Assembly (NCBI GenBank): GCA_016946835.1 | Contig: JACVTC010000124.1 | Location: forward strand, 390,001 to 427,500 | Length of the DNA stretch: 37,500 nucleotides | Source: Neocallimastix lanati (nom. inval.) | Taxonomy: Eukaryota; Neocallimastigomycota; Neocallimastigomycetes; Neocallimastigales; Neocallimastigaceae | Direction of reading: 5' to 3' | In this document: piece by piece, positions 11,466-23,227 of the stretch | How the letters are laid out: every line of letters starts with the position of its first letter | Numbering within the stretch: the first letter of the stretch is position 1 | Notes under the pieces: generated by a model | Told to the model about the DNA's origin: nothing | The model's database searches: none | What the model saw: only the letters and a program-made list of their open reading frames with translations | Program-made: the position numbers and the translations under genes

Positions 11466-11480
11466 CTGAGACTCTTAATC
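11466..11480 (-). promoter_or_regulatory. Primer binding site complementary to the tRNA-Lys(CUU) anticodon arm
   Basis: Next to the 5' LTR the plus strand reads CTGAGACTCTTAATC. This matches the anticodon stem-loop of eukaryotic tRNA-Lys(CUU), whose loop CTCTTAA with flanking GA...TC is strongly conserved. The element RNA is therefore complementary to tRNA positions of about 26-40, not to the 3' acceptor end. This corresponds to half-tRNA priming as known for Drosophila copia, which uses a cleaved initiator tRNA-Met. The tRNA match is from memory of conserved tRNAs, and this organism's own tRNA was not available. Confidence 0.75.
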
Positions 11481-12063
<583 letters not shown>

Positions 12064-12220
12064 TATATTCAAAAATAAATATGTAAAATTAATAAATAAA
12101 AATAAATTAATAAATAAATAATAAATATATAAAAGTGGATTATACAAAAATAGTAGGTAATAATAATAATATAAAATAATTTTAATTATTAATTTATATG
12201 AAAAAATAAATTTAATTATT

Positions 12221-12261
<41 letters not shown>

Positions 12262-12449
12262 AAAACTTTAAAAAAATTTTTTAATTAAACTTTAATTTAC
12301 TTCTAATTATTATTATTAATTTTTTAAATTATTTTAATATAAATCAATATAATTATTCTTTTTATTTTTCATAGCTTTTATCATTGATATTTTATTTTAT
12401 TTTACACTTTTTGGTGCAATTGTACTATATTATTTTTAAAGGAATAAAC

Positions 12450-12481
<32 letters not shown>

Positions 12482-12505
12482 AAATAAAAAAAGGAAGAAA
12501 ACAAA
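12064..12505. other. Upstream region of the CFAP300-like gene, no gene seen
   Basis: A+T-rich spacer with AAAT runs, a poly-A tract at about 12224-12259 and a TA run at 12460-12480 just before the start codon. Confidence 0.6.
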
Positions 12506-12857
12506 ATGATTACTAATGTTGAACCAAATTTAGAAGAAAATAATGAAATTGAAATTGAAAACTCTTTAAAAAATAAAACAGAAAAAATAAAGTTTAATTT
12601 CACATATCTTCCTAATGCAAAATTCCCAGGTTTTAATAATAAAGAAACAAAAGAATATTTTGAAAAATGGTAAAATAAGAAATAAAGATAAAATATATAT
12701 ATAATATTATTTAATAATATTATGACAAATTTACACATATACATATATTTTTTTTTTTATGAAAATAATTAATTGATAAAAATTTCAATGAATAATTTAT
12801 TATTTTAATAAAAATATGACTAAAATTAAAAAAAAAAAAAAATAAATATAAAAACAA

Positions 12858-12934
<77 letters not shown>

Positions 12935-13984
12935 TGCAATAATAATAATAAAAAAAAAAAAAAAAAAAAGGGGTTTAGAAGGTCATACTTATGTTGAACG
13001 CTTTTCTTACGACGAATATTTCCAGTCTTATCAGATAGAAGATTTTCTTCAAAATTTCTTTAATAATCCAGAAGTACGTTCTGTACTTAAAGTATATAGC
13101 TCTATGGATAAATGGGGACATCTTGGTGAAGTTAAAAATATTCAATTTGAAGAGTTAAACAAAACAGCAACTTCTTTAGATTTCTTTGATAAATTAGAAC
13201 AAAATGGTAAAATTATTATTATTATTATTATTATATTATTATTATTATATATATATATATATATTTATATATATAAAAACAATAAAAAAAGACAAATAAT
13301 TATTTATGACGTAACAAATTTTTATAATATATAGTATAAAATATTTATATAATTTATATACATATATTATTATTATTATTATTTTTCTGTTCATATTAAA
13401 AGGTATTATTCGTTCTGACGGAACCATTATTAAATGTTTTGATGAATATACTGACCACTTTTTAGTATCCGACGAACTTCGTAAATGTATATTAATGCCA
13501 GAATTTGAAACTTATGATATCTTTACAGAAGATGACCGTAAAGAATTTCTTTTCCATATTTTCAAATCTATTTGTTTAGGTGGCTATATATGTCAATATG
13601 AAGATGACATACAAAAATATTTTGATATAAGCAAACTCTTATATAAAGATTTCGTTAGGTAAAGATAATAATAATTATTATATTTATATAATTTAAGTAT
13701 TAAAAAAAAAAAAAAAAAAAAAAAACTAAATTTCAAAATTCGAATTTCAAATTAAAAAAAAAAAATGAAAAAATTATTCTATATTCTTTATTAGGGTAAC
13801 AAGAGATAATAAAACTAAAAAATTAAATGTTATATCCATGGTATATAAAATTAACGATTTAGATTCTTCAATTTCACCATTATTCCCAATTGAACATCCT
13901 CAAAATTTCATGTATTTAACTATTGATCCAATGAATAGATATGTTACCGTTTGGTACCACGCTTCTGATTCATATTATCAATAA
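12506..13984 (+). CDS. CFAP300: CFAP300 (C11orf70) homologue, cilia- and flagella-associated protein
   Basis: Four exons, 12506-12669, 12971-13206, 13403-13658 and 13795-13984, join in frame to 281 residues (human protein about 267). All introns are GT-AG. Landmarks shared with animal CFAP300 as I recall it: a Trp-Gly-x2-Gly after the first intron (residues 55-59), a SYDEYFQSYQ...FFNNPEV block, GIIR..GTIIKCFDEY at 134-149, SDELRKCIL, CLGGYICQYED..., KLLYKDFVRV, and a C-terminal IDPMNRYVTVWYH. CFAP300 is a cytoplasmic factor needed to assemble outer and inner dynein arms, working with other dynein assembly factors. Its presence fits an organism with motile zoospores. The first intron ends in AAT repeats and 19 A residues before the AG, with no pyrimidine tract. 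The stop lies about 270 bp from the stop of the converging RPS20 gene. Confidence 0.92.
12860..12929. repeat. (AAT)n microsatellite inside CFAP300 intron 1
   Basis: About 23 AAT units, followed by A-rich sequence up to the splice acceptor at 12970. Confidence 0.9.
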
Positions 13985-14252
13985 ATTCAAAATTTAAAAC
14001 TCTTCTCCATAATCATCATTTTTTTTTTAATTCATACATAAATAACAAATATATAAATTATTCATATTAATCCTGTATAAAAATGAATTTTCATAAATAA
14101 AAATTACACATACACATTAAATTTAAAAAAAATTAATTATCACACATGTTTCTTGATATATATATATATATTTTTTTTTTTTGACTTTTTTCATAATTTT
14201 GTGTCAATTTTATTTGTATATTATTATTATCAAAGCCCTAAATTAAATTAAT

Positions 14253-14609
14253 TTAGTTGTTGGCAATGGTAACTTCGACTTCAACTCCTGGTTCAATTGA
14301 GATAGAAGTGATCTTCTTAACAATTTCACTTGGGGAGTGAAGATCGATAAGTCTCTTGTGGATTCTCATTTCGTAACGATCCCAGGTCTTAGAACCTTCA
14401 CCACATGGAGTCTTTCTGGTGGTAATACGAAGAACCTTAGTTGGAAGACGGACTGGACCCTTAACCTTAAGTTGAGATTCCTTGGCACGGGTAATAAGGT
14501 CAGAGCAGACCTTTTCAAGAGACTTGACATTTCTGGAAGTTAAAGTGATTCTGATTCTGTGAATCTTGACATCTTCAACACCCTTCTTATCTTGTGCGAC
14601 GTAAGACAT
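14253..14609 (-). CDS. RPS20: 40S ribosomal protein S20 (uS10)
   Basis: A 118-residue, single-exon ORF (human 119 residues). The [19 protein letters not shown] block, the KGPVRLPTK-x2[17 protein letters not shown] block and the [12 protein letters not shown] motif are those of eukaryotic uS10, which sits in the head of the small subunit. Codon use is markedly more G/C-ending than in neighbouring genes, as expected for a highly expressed gene. The gene converges with CFAP300. The ATG gives the usual MSYVAQDKK-type N-terminus, so the start is secure. A 5' UTR intron could exist but is not resolvable. Confidence 0.98.
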   Translation of the reverse strand: MSYVAQDKKGVEDVKIHRIRITLTSRNVKSLEKVCSDLITRAKESQLKVKGPVRLPTKVLRITTRKTPCGEGSKTWDRYEMRIHKRLIDLHSPSEIVKKITSISIEPGVEVEVTIANN

Positions 14610-15683
14610 TTTGTATAATCAATGTTTCTATTTATGAATGAATCCATCCATTAGAAATAAACATAACAAATTAAAACAACGAAGAGATATAGAAAATAAG
14701 ATAAAATAAAATATAAAAAAAAAAAAAGCTCTTATTAATATAAATCTCCTCTTAAATAACATTTCAAATTATTTCTCTTCTCAGAGATTTCTAAAATAAA
14801 AAAAAAAAAATTAATCAAAATTCAAATAAATACCAGCGGTGACACTAAGCTACAAATAAAATTTGAGAGAGAGTTTTAAAAGTGAAATTTTTCTTTTTTT
14901 TTTGTTTCTATTTTTTGAAAAATATTTTAACCAATCATTAAACAAAAAATACATTCTTTATCATTGTATACGTAAATATACGTGAATAATACTACATGTA
15001 GATTTTATATTATTTTTTAATTTTAATCCTTATTTAATAATTAAAAAATCTTTTTTTTTTTATTATAATAGAAATTTAACCACTACATATAAAAAATATA
15101 TTTTTAATTAATAATAACAAAATATCTAAATAATTTTTTTTTTTATCATACCTATTATATATAGGTTTTTTTTTTTATTTCATAATTGATTTTTTAAATT
15201 ATTTTTATTTCAAAATTGTTATTTATTTATTTATTTATTAATTTTATTTTATTTTATTTTATTTTATTTTGTTTAACGTATTTATTTATTTATCTATAAA
15301 GTACATAATTATTTCATATGAATTATTACTATGCTAAATGATAATAATATATGGGGATGAATAATATTTTGTTTTATTTTTATAATATATTTAACAACAA
15401 ATGATAAATAAAGTACTTTAATAAAAATAAAAAAATATTTTTTTTTATAATTTTACTTTATTATATTAATATTATGTATTTTATTATAATTATATTATAT
15501 TTTATTATATTTACTATATTTTATTATATTTTACTTTATTATATTATATTATATTATATTTTTATTTTTAGTTTATTTTTAGTTTATTTTATTATTTTAT
15601 TTTATTATTATTATTATTATTATTATTTTTTTTTTCCCTTCCTGATAAATGTTTCAAATTCAATAAAACCCTTTTATTTAAAT
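14610..15683. other. Intergenic region between RPS20 and zincin gene 1, no gene seen
   Basis: It includes the RPS20 leader and promoter (14610-14900, slightly less A+T-rich) followed by T-rich DNA: ATTT and ATTTT pentamer runs around 15225-15270, TATTTTATTAT runs around 15475-15600, and a TTA run at about 15600-15630. Reading frames here are only Phe/Ile/Tyr strings from the base composition. Confidence 0.6.
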
Positions 15684-17227
15684 TTAAACAAATAAGCTGA
15701 GGATAAACATTGCTATAAGGTAAGATTTAACATCGCATACCTTATTAGTAAATGCACTATTATATCTACTACCTTTACCATAGAAATCATGTTCACCCGC
15801 CAAACTTAAAGCAAGATCAATATAGTTATCAGCTTCTATGTTAATATCCGTTGCAAGTTCATATTGAGTATTTGAAGGAGCAGAAGTATCACCTTTTATT
15901 CTCCAACCCATAGTTTTTAAAATTTTTATTACACCTGGACCGAAGATTTTAGGATCTTTAGTATTTGAAACAATTTTTGCAATTTCATCAACATCATACA
16001 TAAACATATAGGTATAATTCATGATAAAATCTTCATTTAAATAATCTTTTATCTCATTTTTGTTGAAGGGATCATAGTCATAGAAAGCAGCATCTGTGAT
16101 TTTTGGAATATCAATATGACAAACACTTAGAGATCTATAATATTCTCCTTTAAAAGTTTGTAGTGGTATTACACTACCATCATATGCTCTAAAACCAACA
16201 GAACCCTTTTGTTTAAACAATTTTGCAATTTCTTTTGCTTGTTCATAATATGGAGAGTCAATTAATGCGGAATAAGTATTAAAAAGTGCTTTTTTTTCAA
16301 TATCTGTATTATTAACAGCTTCCATATAATTATAGTTTAGTTCTGGGAAATAAGTATAATGCATTTCGTTTAAAGAATCAAATATATAATAATCTGGTTT
16401 TTGTTGAGAGACAATATGTTTTTCAAATACATTTAATGGATAAAATCTTTTAAATGTAATGTCAACATCCACATTTTCATCTCCGATATCAATTTCTTCT
16501 CTTATTTGTGGAACATAAAAATCTTCAGAAAATAATTTATATCCACGAGAATTTGCTAAATCGCCTGTGAGGGTAATACCCATACCATGTAACATTTCTC
16601 TTGCCAATGCGAATTTTCCTATTGTTTTTATGTCTTCTTTATCATGGTCAACATTGATTGCAATTGTAAAATCAGTATATGCAATATTATCATAATTAAT
16701 CATGAATTGTTTAGCTAAAGCTTGAGGATATGAAAAAACTTTTTCTGAATTTAATTCTTTTAAAAATACATAATTTGGAGGTAATGCCATACTTAAACAT
16801 TTTTTACAAACATATTTTAAATCAAGAAAATATATTGAAAATGTAATTTCCTTTTCAAAATCTATATATATTATTTATTTTATATATATAATAATTTTTA
16901 ATTTATTAAATATTTTTCTATTGTTAAAATGATATTATATATATCAATATAATAAACTATTAATATTTACTTATTTAATAATAAATTACCTATTAATTTC
17001 TCAAATTCATTAAATACATAATCCAATTGTTCTTTGTATATTTCACATTCTTCACTTTTTCCTTGAAGACAATGAATTTCACAATTTATATGGTCTGATG
17101 AAAAATAAGTCTTTTCACTAATTGTATGTCTATATTCATAACTTTCATAATAAGTCTCATTATACTGGGCTTTACTGAAATTAAAACATATTAATAAAAA
17201 AAGAAATAAAAATGATATAATTTTCAT
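15684..17227 (-). CDS. Secreted zincin-like protein with degenerate active site (zincin gene 1)
   Basis: Two exons, 17227-16990 and 16861-15684, with a phase-1 intron, join to 471 residues. Residues 1-20 are a signal peptide (ISFLFLFLLICFNFSKA). The body matches zincin gene 2 along its length: C98..C101 before a PNYVFL block, YPQALAKQF, a TDFTIAINV strand, then REMLHGMG at 167-174, FYPLNVFEKHIV, VGFRAYDGSVIPLQTF, FIMNYTYMF, and FGPGVIKILKTMGW. The family resembles fungal secreted HEXXHGLGF proteins, putative metallopeptidases. In this copy the first His ligand is Arg167 (AGA), with E168 and H171 kept, so zinc catalysis is unlikely. A short hydrophobic C-terminus suggests a GPI or tail anchor. 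The reading frame is intact, so it looks like a maintained pseudoenzyme and not a dead gene. The substrate is unknown. Confidence 0.78.
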
Positions 17228-18112
17228 TATGATTTTTAATCCTTATTGTATAAATTAATTAAATCTTTTTCCTTTATTATATATATATATTTTTTTTTAA
17301 TTATTAATTTTTTTTTGATAAAATTTAATTAATTGTTTTTTTTTATTAATATTATTTTCATATATGATTTATTTTATTTTATTTTATTTTATTTATTATT
17401 TATTTTACATTCTTTTTTAAAATTTGTTTCTTCTTAATATTTTTTTTTTGTTTATTTTTTATTTTATTTTATTTTATTTTAATTTTTTTTTTTTTTTTTA
17501 AAAAAATGAAATATAATTTATATATATATATTTAATATATAATTAAAATTAACATTAATATAACAAACGAATCAATATCAATGTATTAAATTATATAATT
17601 ATATAATTAATTAATAATATAATTAATTATTATTATGTAATTAAAGTTAGCTTAGCAAAATAATAATAAACTCTATATTATAAACCATGATATTAAAATT
17701 ATTTTTCAGTAAATAAATCCCATAACACTTTAGAATAAATAATTAAAAATTGATTCATCTAAAAAGGTGTGTTAACTCACATATTTAAAATTTTAAAAGT
17801 CTGACCAAACTGTATATATATATTTTAATTTTTATTTTTAATTTTTTTTTTGTCTTTAAAGTATCACAAGCCATCTTTTTTTTTTTTTTTTTTTTTTTTA
17901 ATTAAATAATAATTTATATAAAAATAAAAATAAATATATATATATTTTATATAATTAAATGAAATTCAAATAAATATTTGAATGTCATTATTAATTAAAG
18001 AATAAATATAATTATTTAAAAAAATTTTTTTTTTATTTTATTTTTGTACTATTTTCTTTTAACATTATTCAAATTTTTTTAGATTAAATATTTAACTTTG
18101 TTCTATTCTCTT

Positions 18113-18155
<43 letters not shown>

Positions 18156-18297
18156 TATATATTAAAATAATATTCATATTTGCATATTTGATAAAATATT
18201 AATAAATGTAAAATACTTTAAATAATGAATTGGTTATGAATATTTTTAACTAACTTAATTTTATTATGATAATGACAGGATACTGTAAAAAATTTTT

Positions 18298-18337
<40 letters not shown>

Positions 18338-18791
18338 CAGATAAGGTTATATAGAGTCTTTAATTTATATTTAATTTTTTGGTACTTAATTTAAACTTTT
18401 TTTTATTTTTTATTTTTTATTATTATTATTATTGAATTTTAATTTTATAATATTTATGTTAAGATTTTTATTGACAATTAAAATAATGATTGATTTTTAT
18501 GATTTTTGATAATTTATGAATCTTTTTACTTTTAAATATTATTTAGGTAATGACATTTTTCGAAAGAATTATACCTTTGTAGGACTAAATATTATGATAT
18601 TTAAAAAATTTGAATTTGAAAAAAAAAAAAAATTGTAGAAATTTGAAATATTAACTTTCATTGTATTTAGCTTATGTATAAAACCCTAATTTATTTGGAA
18701 TTCCTTTAATTTGATGATTCAGTTAACAAATTCTAAAAATAATTTTAATATTCCGATTCTTTAATATTTATATTTTTATTTATTAATAATA

Positions 18792-18827
<36 letters not shown>

Positions 18828-18936
18828 TTTGGTTTTTATAAGTACCAAGATACATTTATTATAAATAAATTTAAAATTAAATTAAAATTTTAATATTTAA
18901 GTTTAATAAACTTTTATATATATATATTATTATTAT
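17228..18936. other. Intergenic region upstream of zincin gene 1, no gene seen
   Basis: Very A+T-rich, with T homopolymers near 17877-17899, 18117-18152 and 18301-18333, a poly-A near 18805-18827, and TTA runs. A less monotonous patch at 17640-17820 has no open frame worth calling. Confidence 0.6.
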
Positions 18937-19111
18937 TATTAAGAAATCTGAGCGTCGACGCAGTACCGGTATGACAGTTAAAAATACACCTATATTAGCA
19001 TATAGGGGAGACAAAAGTCTTCAGTCTATAAAAAAAAAATTAAGAAATCTGGATAATGCACCTAAAATTTTCATTGAAATTTCTTTAAAGAAATATAAAA
19101 TTCAAATTTAA
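18937..19111 (+). pseudogene. Short GC-elevated coding-like island, unrecognised
   Basis: Frame from AAG at 18943: KKSERRRSTGMTVKNT, then LAYRGDKSLQSIKKKLRNLD, ending in TAA near 19111, about 56 codons with no stop. The CGTCGACGC and ACCGGT words are exceptional for this intergenic DNA. The 12-mer TTAAGAAATCTG occurs both at the start (about 18940) and about 100 bp later (about 19042). It could be a fragment of a mobile-element protein or one exon of an unseen gene. Nothing identifies it. Confidence 0.3.
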
Positions 19112-19468
19112 AGTATTATGAATTTAAAACTAAATTTTTATTTAATTTATAATAAGACTTTAAATAAATATTTATATATATTTAATTTATTTATTTATTT
19201 ATTTATTTATTATTATAATTATTTTTTTTTTTTTTTTAAAAATTTTTATTGTTATTGAAGACTTTAAACATGAAAAATTTTTTTTTGTTTCAACTATAAT
19301 ATAATTTTATTATTATTATTATTATTATTTTTTTTTTAAATAAAATTTTATGTTAATGTATATGTAAGATGAAATTATAAATAATAAATTATGCGGGGAG
19401 GGGAGGAAATTTAATATATATATATTTATATAAATTTTAAATGATTTTAAATATTAATTATAAATTTT

Positions 19469-21356
19469 TTAAATATAATACAAAAGTATGCAATTCATTA
19501 AAAGAAGCAGAATGAGTTGTTTAATACTTAGAGTGAAAGTAATCCATCCATTACTTTTATCATTCGTTAATGTTGATGTGGTTTGATTAGAATAAGAATT
19601 AAAAAGATAATCAATATTACTGTTAACTTTAAGATGAAAATCATCAGTGACATAATAAGTTTTATCATTAGAAGAATGTCCTTTCTCAGTCCATCCAATG
19701 GTTTTCATTATATTCACAATACCTGGGCCAATAAGTCCATGCTTATTATCTTCTCCAACAATCGAAACAATAGTATCCATATCGGCTAAAAAGAATAATG
19801 AATAATTCATTAAAAAGTTTTCATCCAAGTAGGTAGCGATAGTACTTTTATTAAAGGGATCAACATTAAAAAATTTCAAAGTATCTACTTTTGTTAATTC
19901 TGTATGAAAAATGCTACTAGTACTTGAAAAAATATAATCGAAAGTTTGAAGAGGAATTATATCACCATGATTGGTTTTGAATCCAATTGCCTTTTCGGTC
20001 TTATAAATATTAGCAATTTCTTTGGCTTTTTCATAATGATCTCCCAATACGATATTTTGATAAAAATTGGTAAATAAATTAATATATTCATTATTTAAAT
20101 CATTGCCATCACTAACATATTGTTTTGGCTCCTCCAATGGAATCTTATATATATCGGTCATTTCTTCCAATAAATAATGATCCGAATTATTACGTTGAAC
20201 AATATATTTTTCAAAGATAGAAAGAGGATAAAACCCAGTATAGGTATATTTTAATTGATTATTTTCTAAAATTTCTGTGGTAAATGTTTCTTGAGGAATT
20301 AGAATATCATCCTTGAAAAGAACCCAATCATATGGTAAATGAAAATTTGCTAATCCACTAGTTCCAATAAAACCTAAACCATGCATTATTTCATGAGTTA
20401 ATATAAAATGTGATACCATTGTAACGTTAACATTTTCGGGTATTATTGAATTTAATATAATTGAAAAATCAGTATCTATCATATCCGCCTTTTTATTTAA
20501 TTTTAGTTGACGAGCAAGAGATTGAGGAAATACATATATAGGTTTTTCGGTGTCTTCACTTTCTCTCAATGGTACAAAATTAGGCTGAACAGAAAGGCCC
20601 ATACAATCGAAACAAGCACTAGTTAAATTAACAACATACAGATCGACAGTGATTGGATTATAAATTTCTGTTTCATAATTATCATTAAATATTATAAAGA
20701 AATGTTATTTTAAAATTAAAATAGAAGAATATTAATACAAAATTTATTTGCACATATATCTATATAAATGAAAAAAAAAAAAAAAAAAATTAAGAAAATT
20801 TTAAATCCTTAGTTTTAATTAAATTTCTAATAGAAATAATTGAAATTTATAGTCTTAGTTTTAATTAAAATTTTTTATATAATAGAAATAATTGGAATTT
20901 ATATTCTTATTTTCATATTAATATTCATTAAAAATATATTTTATAATTATAATTTATTATATAATAGAATAAATATAAATTTTATAATCTTATTTTTAAT
21001 ATTAATATTCATTAAAAATATATTATATTATTATAATTCTTACCGAAAGTACTTGAAATTCGTTTTGTTACTGAATCTAATTCGTTTGTATATAACTTAC
21101 ATACTTCTTCGTTATCTTTACAATAAATATTAAAGTTGAAAGAATTGCAGGTAATTGTATCTTCATAATATTTTTTATTATTAAATATTGTTGTTTCTAT
21201 TATATTTTTATTAAACACATTATGTATATCATTATTTGAAGTTTTATATGTATATTTGGGTATATTTATAATATTTGAATTTCCTGAAATAACATATGAT
21301 TTTATTATGTTTATAAATAGAATTGGAAAAAGAAAAAATACGCATTTTATGGCCAT
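19469..21356 (-). CDS. Secreted zincin-like metallopeptidase (zincin gene 2)
   Basis: Two exons, 21356-21044 and 20667-19469, with a phase-1 intron (donor GTAAGA) at the same place as in zincin gene 1, join to 503 residues. Residues 1-20 are a signal peptide. C123 and C126 precede a PNFVPL block, then FPQSLARQLKL, a TDFSIILN strand and the zinc motif HEIMHGLGF at 196-204 (H196, E197, H200), typical of metzincin-type peptidases, although the usual third His/Asp three residues after the Gly is not obvious. FYPLSIFEKYIV, IGFKTNHGDIIPLQTF, FLMNYSLFF and IGPGIVNIMKTIGW follow. The final 20 residues (LIKQ-like, then LILLLLMNCILLYYI) are hydrophobic, suggesting membrane or GPI anchoring at the cell surface. 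It lies in tandem with its degenerate paralogue on the same strand. I infer a secreted or wall-bound peptidase; the substrate is unknown. Confidence 0.8.
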
Positions 21357-21364
21357 TTTATATC

Positions 21365-21396
<32 letters not shown>

Positions 21397-23130
21397 TTAA
21401 AAAATATATACATATATAACTTTTAATTCATATTATGAAATTAAGAGTATTATATATAATTAAAAAATTATTATTAACAATTATAAATTTCATTGAAATG
21501 AAATTTCAAAATCAAATTTCATTTTAATTTAAATTCTTATTTTTATTATTTCTATTATTGTATTTATGAAAAAATATTAATATTATGAATTTTATTATGT
21601 TTCAAAATGCTTTTTTTTTTAATTATTATTTTTTTTTATAAAATATTTTCATTAAAAGTTATAAAAAAGGAAATTATATATGGAGTTAATCAGTAAAAAT
21701 TATTATGTGAATTTATTTATTTGAGTTATGTTTTTGTTATTTTTTTTTCCTTATTCTTAATTCTTTATTTGAATGTAATTATTTTTTTCAAATAAATTAT
21801 TTTTGCTATTATTATTAATAATAATAATATTTTTTATTATATTAATATTATTTAATTATTTACCATTATTACTATATTTAATAATTAACATATCTATTAA
21901 TAATTTAACCAATATATTTCTATTTAATATATTCTAATACAATATGATTATTATATATATTCGTGTAACATTGAATTCATTTGATTCCTAATAAATTAAT
22001 TAATTAATTTATATTTAATGAATAATCAAATATAACCTATTATTTTTTTTTTTAAGGAAAAAAGAAATATTTTAAATATTTAAAAAAAAATAATTTAAAA
22101 AATAAAACTGATCTTATTACTAAAATTAAAATAGAATTTAAAAATATATTCATAATATTAAAATACATTTAGATTATATTATAAAATGTTTTAATATTAA
22201 TTTCAATTTGATATATATTAATAATATTATTAATCAATTTTTTTTTTTAATAAGAAAATAATTAACAGTTATACTATGTTTCCTTCTTGGAGGGAAATAG
22301 AGCATATGAAATCTTAAAATCGGCTTTGGGATATAAGAAGGCGTTTAATTTACAAAATTTTTCAATTACTGAGAGTCTTTTTTTTTCCCGATTTCATATT
22401 TTATGAAACTTACAGAATTCCTTACTAATGTTATGTCTATTGAAAATTAGTGATTGTTACACTATGTATGATCAATTTGTATTACCATTAAACCTATCAA
22501 AAGCATTGACATTGAAACTATAAGGCAAAGAAGAAATTGTGATACAAATTCGAATGATAATTTAATCCAGATGGAGTTTGGAGGCCATTTCATCCTCAAA
22601 ATTTAAACTATAGATTTTTTAATACTAATGTAAAAAATTTTATATATTTTATTATTTTTTTTTTTTTTTTAATAAATATTATTAAATAAAGTTTATTCTA
22701 TAAAAAAAAAATTAAAATAAATAAATTATATCTTTTTGTTAATGAATTTTATACACCATATTATCTTTTTTAAAAATTTATATATATATATTTGTTCAAT
22801 TTTTTGATTTGTTTATTAGTTTTTGTTTATTTATTATTATTATTATTATTTTTTATTAATATGCTAATTAAATATTTATTAATTTAATAAAATTAAAATT
22901 TTAATTATTTATTCCAAATAAATATGTACTAATAAAAATATAATTTTATATATTATAAAACTTATTTATATTAAAATCTAAATTCTAAAATACTTTTCTT
23001 ACAAAAAAAAAAAAAATAAAAAAAAAAGATAAGAAAATTTATATTATTAAAAATTCTATTTCTATAAAGAATTAATACAAATTTTCTAATTTTTCTTTTC
23101 TATATTTTATTATATATATATTTTCTTATT

Positions 23131-23161
<31 letters not shown>

Positions 23162-23227
23162 TGTATATATATGTCTGTTCTTCTTATAAATATAATATAT
23201 ATATTTTCTCTCTGTAACTTATTTTAT
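21357..23227. other. Intergenic region between RMT2 and zincin gene 2
   Basis: Mostly A+T-rich with poly-A (21371-21396) and poly-T (23138-23162) runs. It also contains one coding-like relic, listed separately at 22262-22612. Confidence 0.6.
22262..22612 (+). pseudogene. Decayed coding-like relic, unrecognised
   Basis: Composition rises above the background. A stop-free run reads SFLEGNRAYEILKSALGYKK, then AFNLQNFSITESLFFSRFHI before TGA (about 22282-22405). Further short runs follow in other frames (DCYTMYDQFVLPLNLSKAL and NTNSNDNLIQMEFGGHFILK). No start, splice pattern or family can be assigned. I read it as a broken gene or exon relic. Confidence 0.3.

Noticed and set aside
12436-12744. 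102-codon minus-strand frame over CFAP300 exon 1
   Set aside because: Antisense to a recognised exon; its residues are Phe/Tyr/Ile-rich shadows.
20840-21133. 97-codon plus-strand Ile/Leu/Tyr-rich frame
   Set aside because: It overlaps zincin gene 2 exon 1 and its intron in antisense, and its composition is that of A+T-rich filler.
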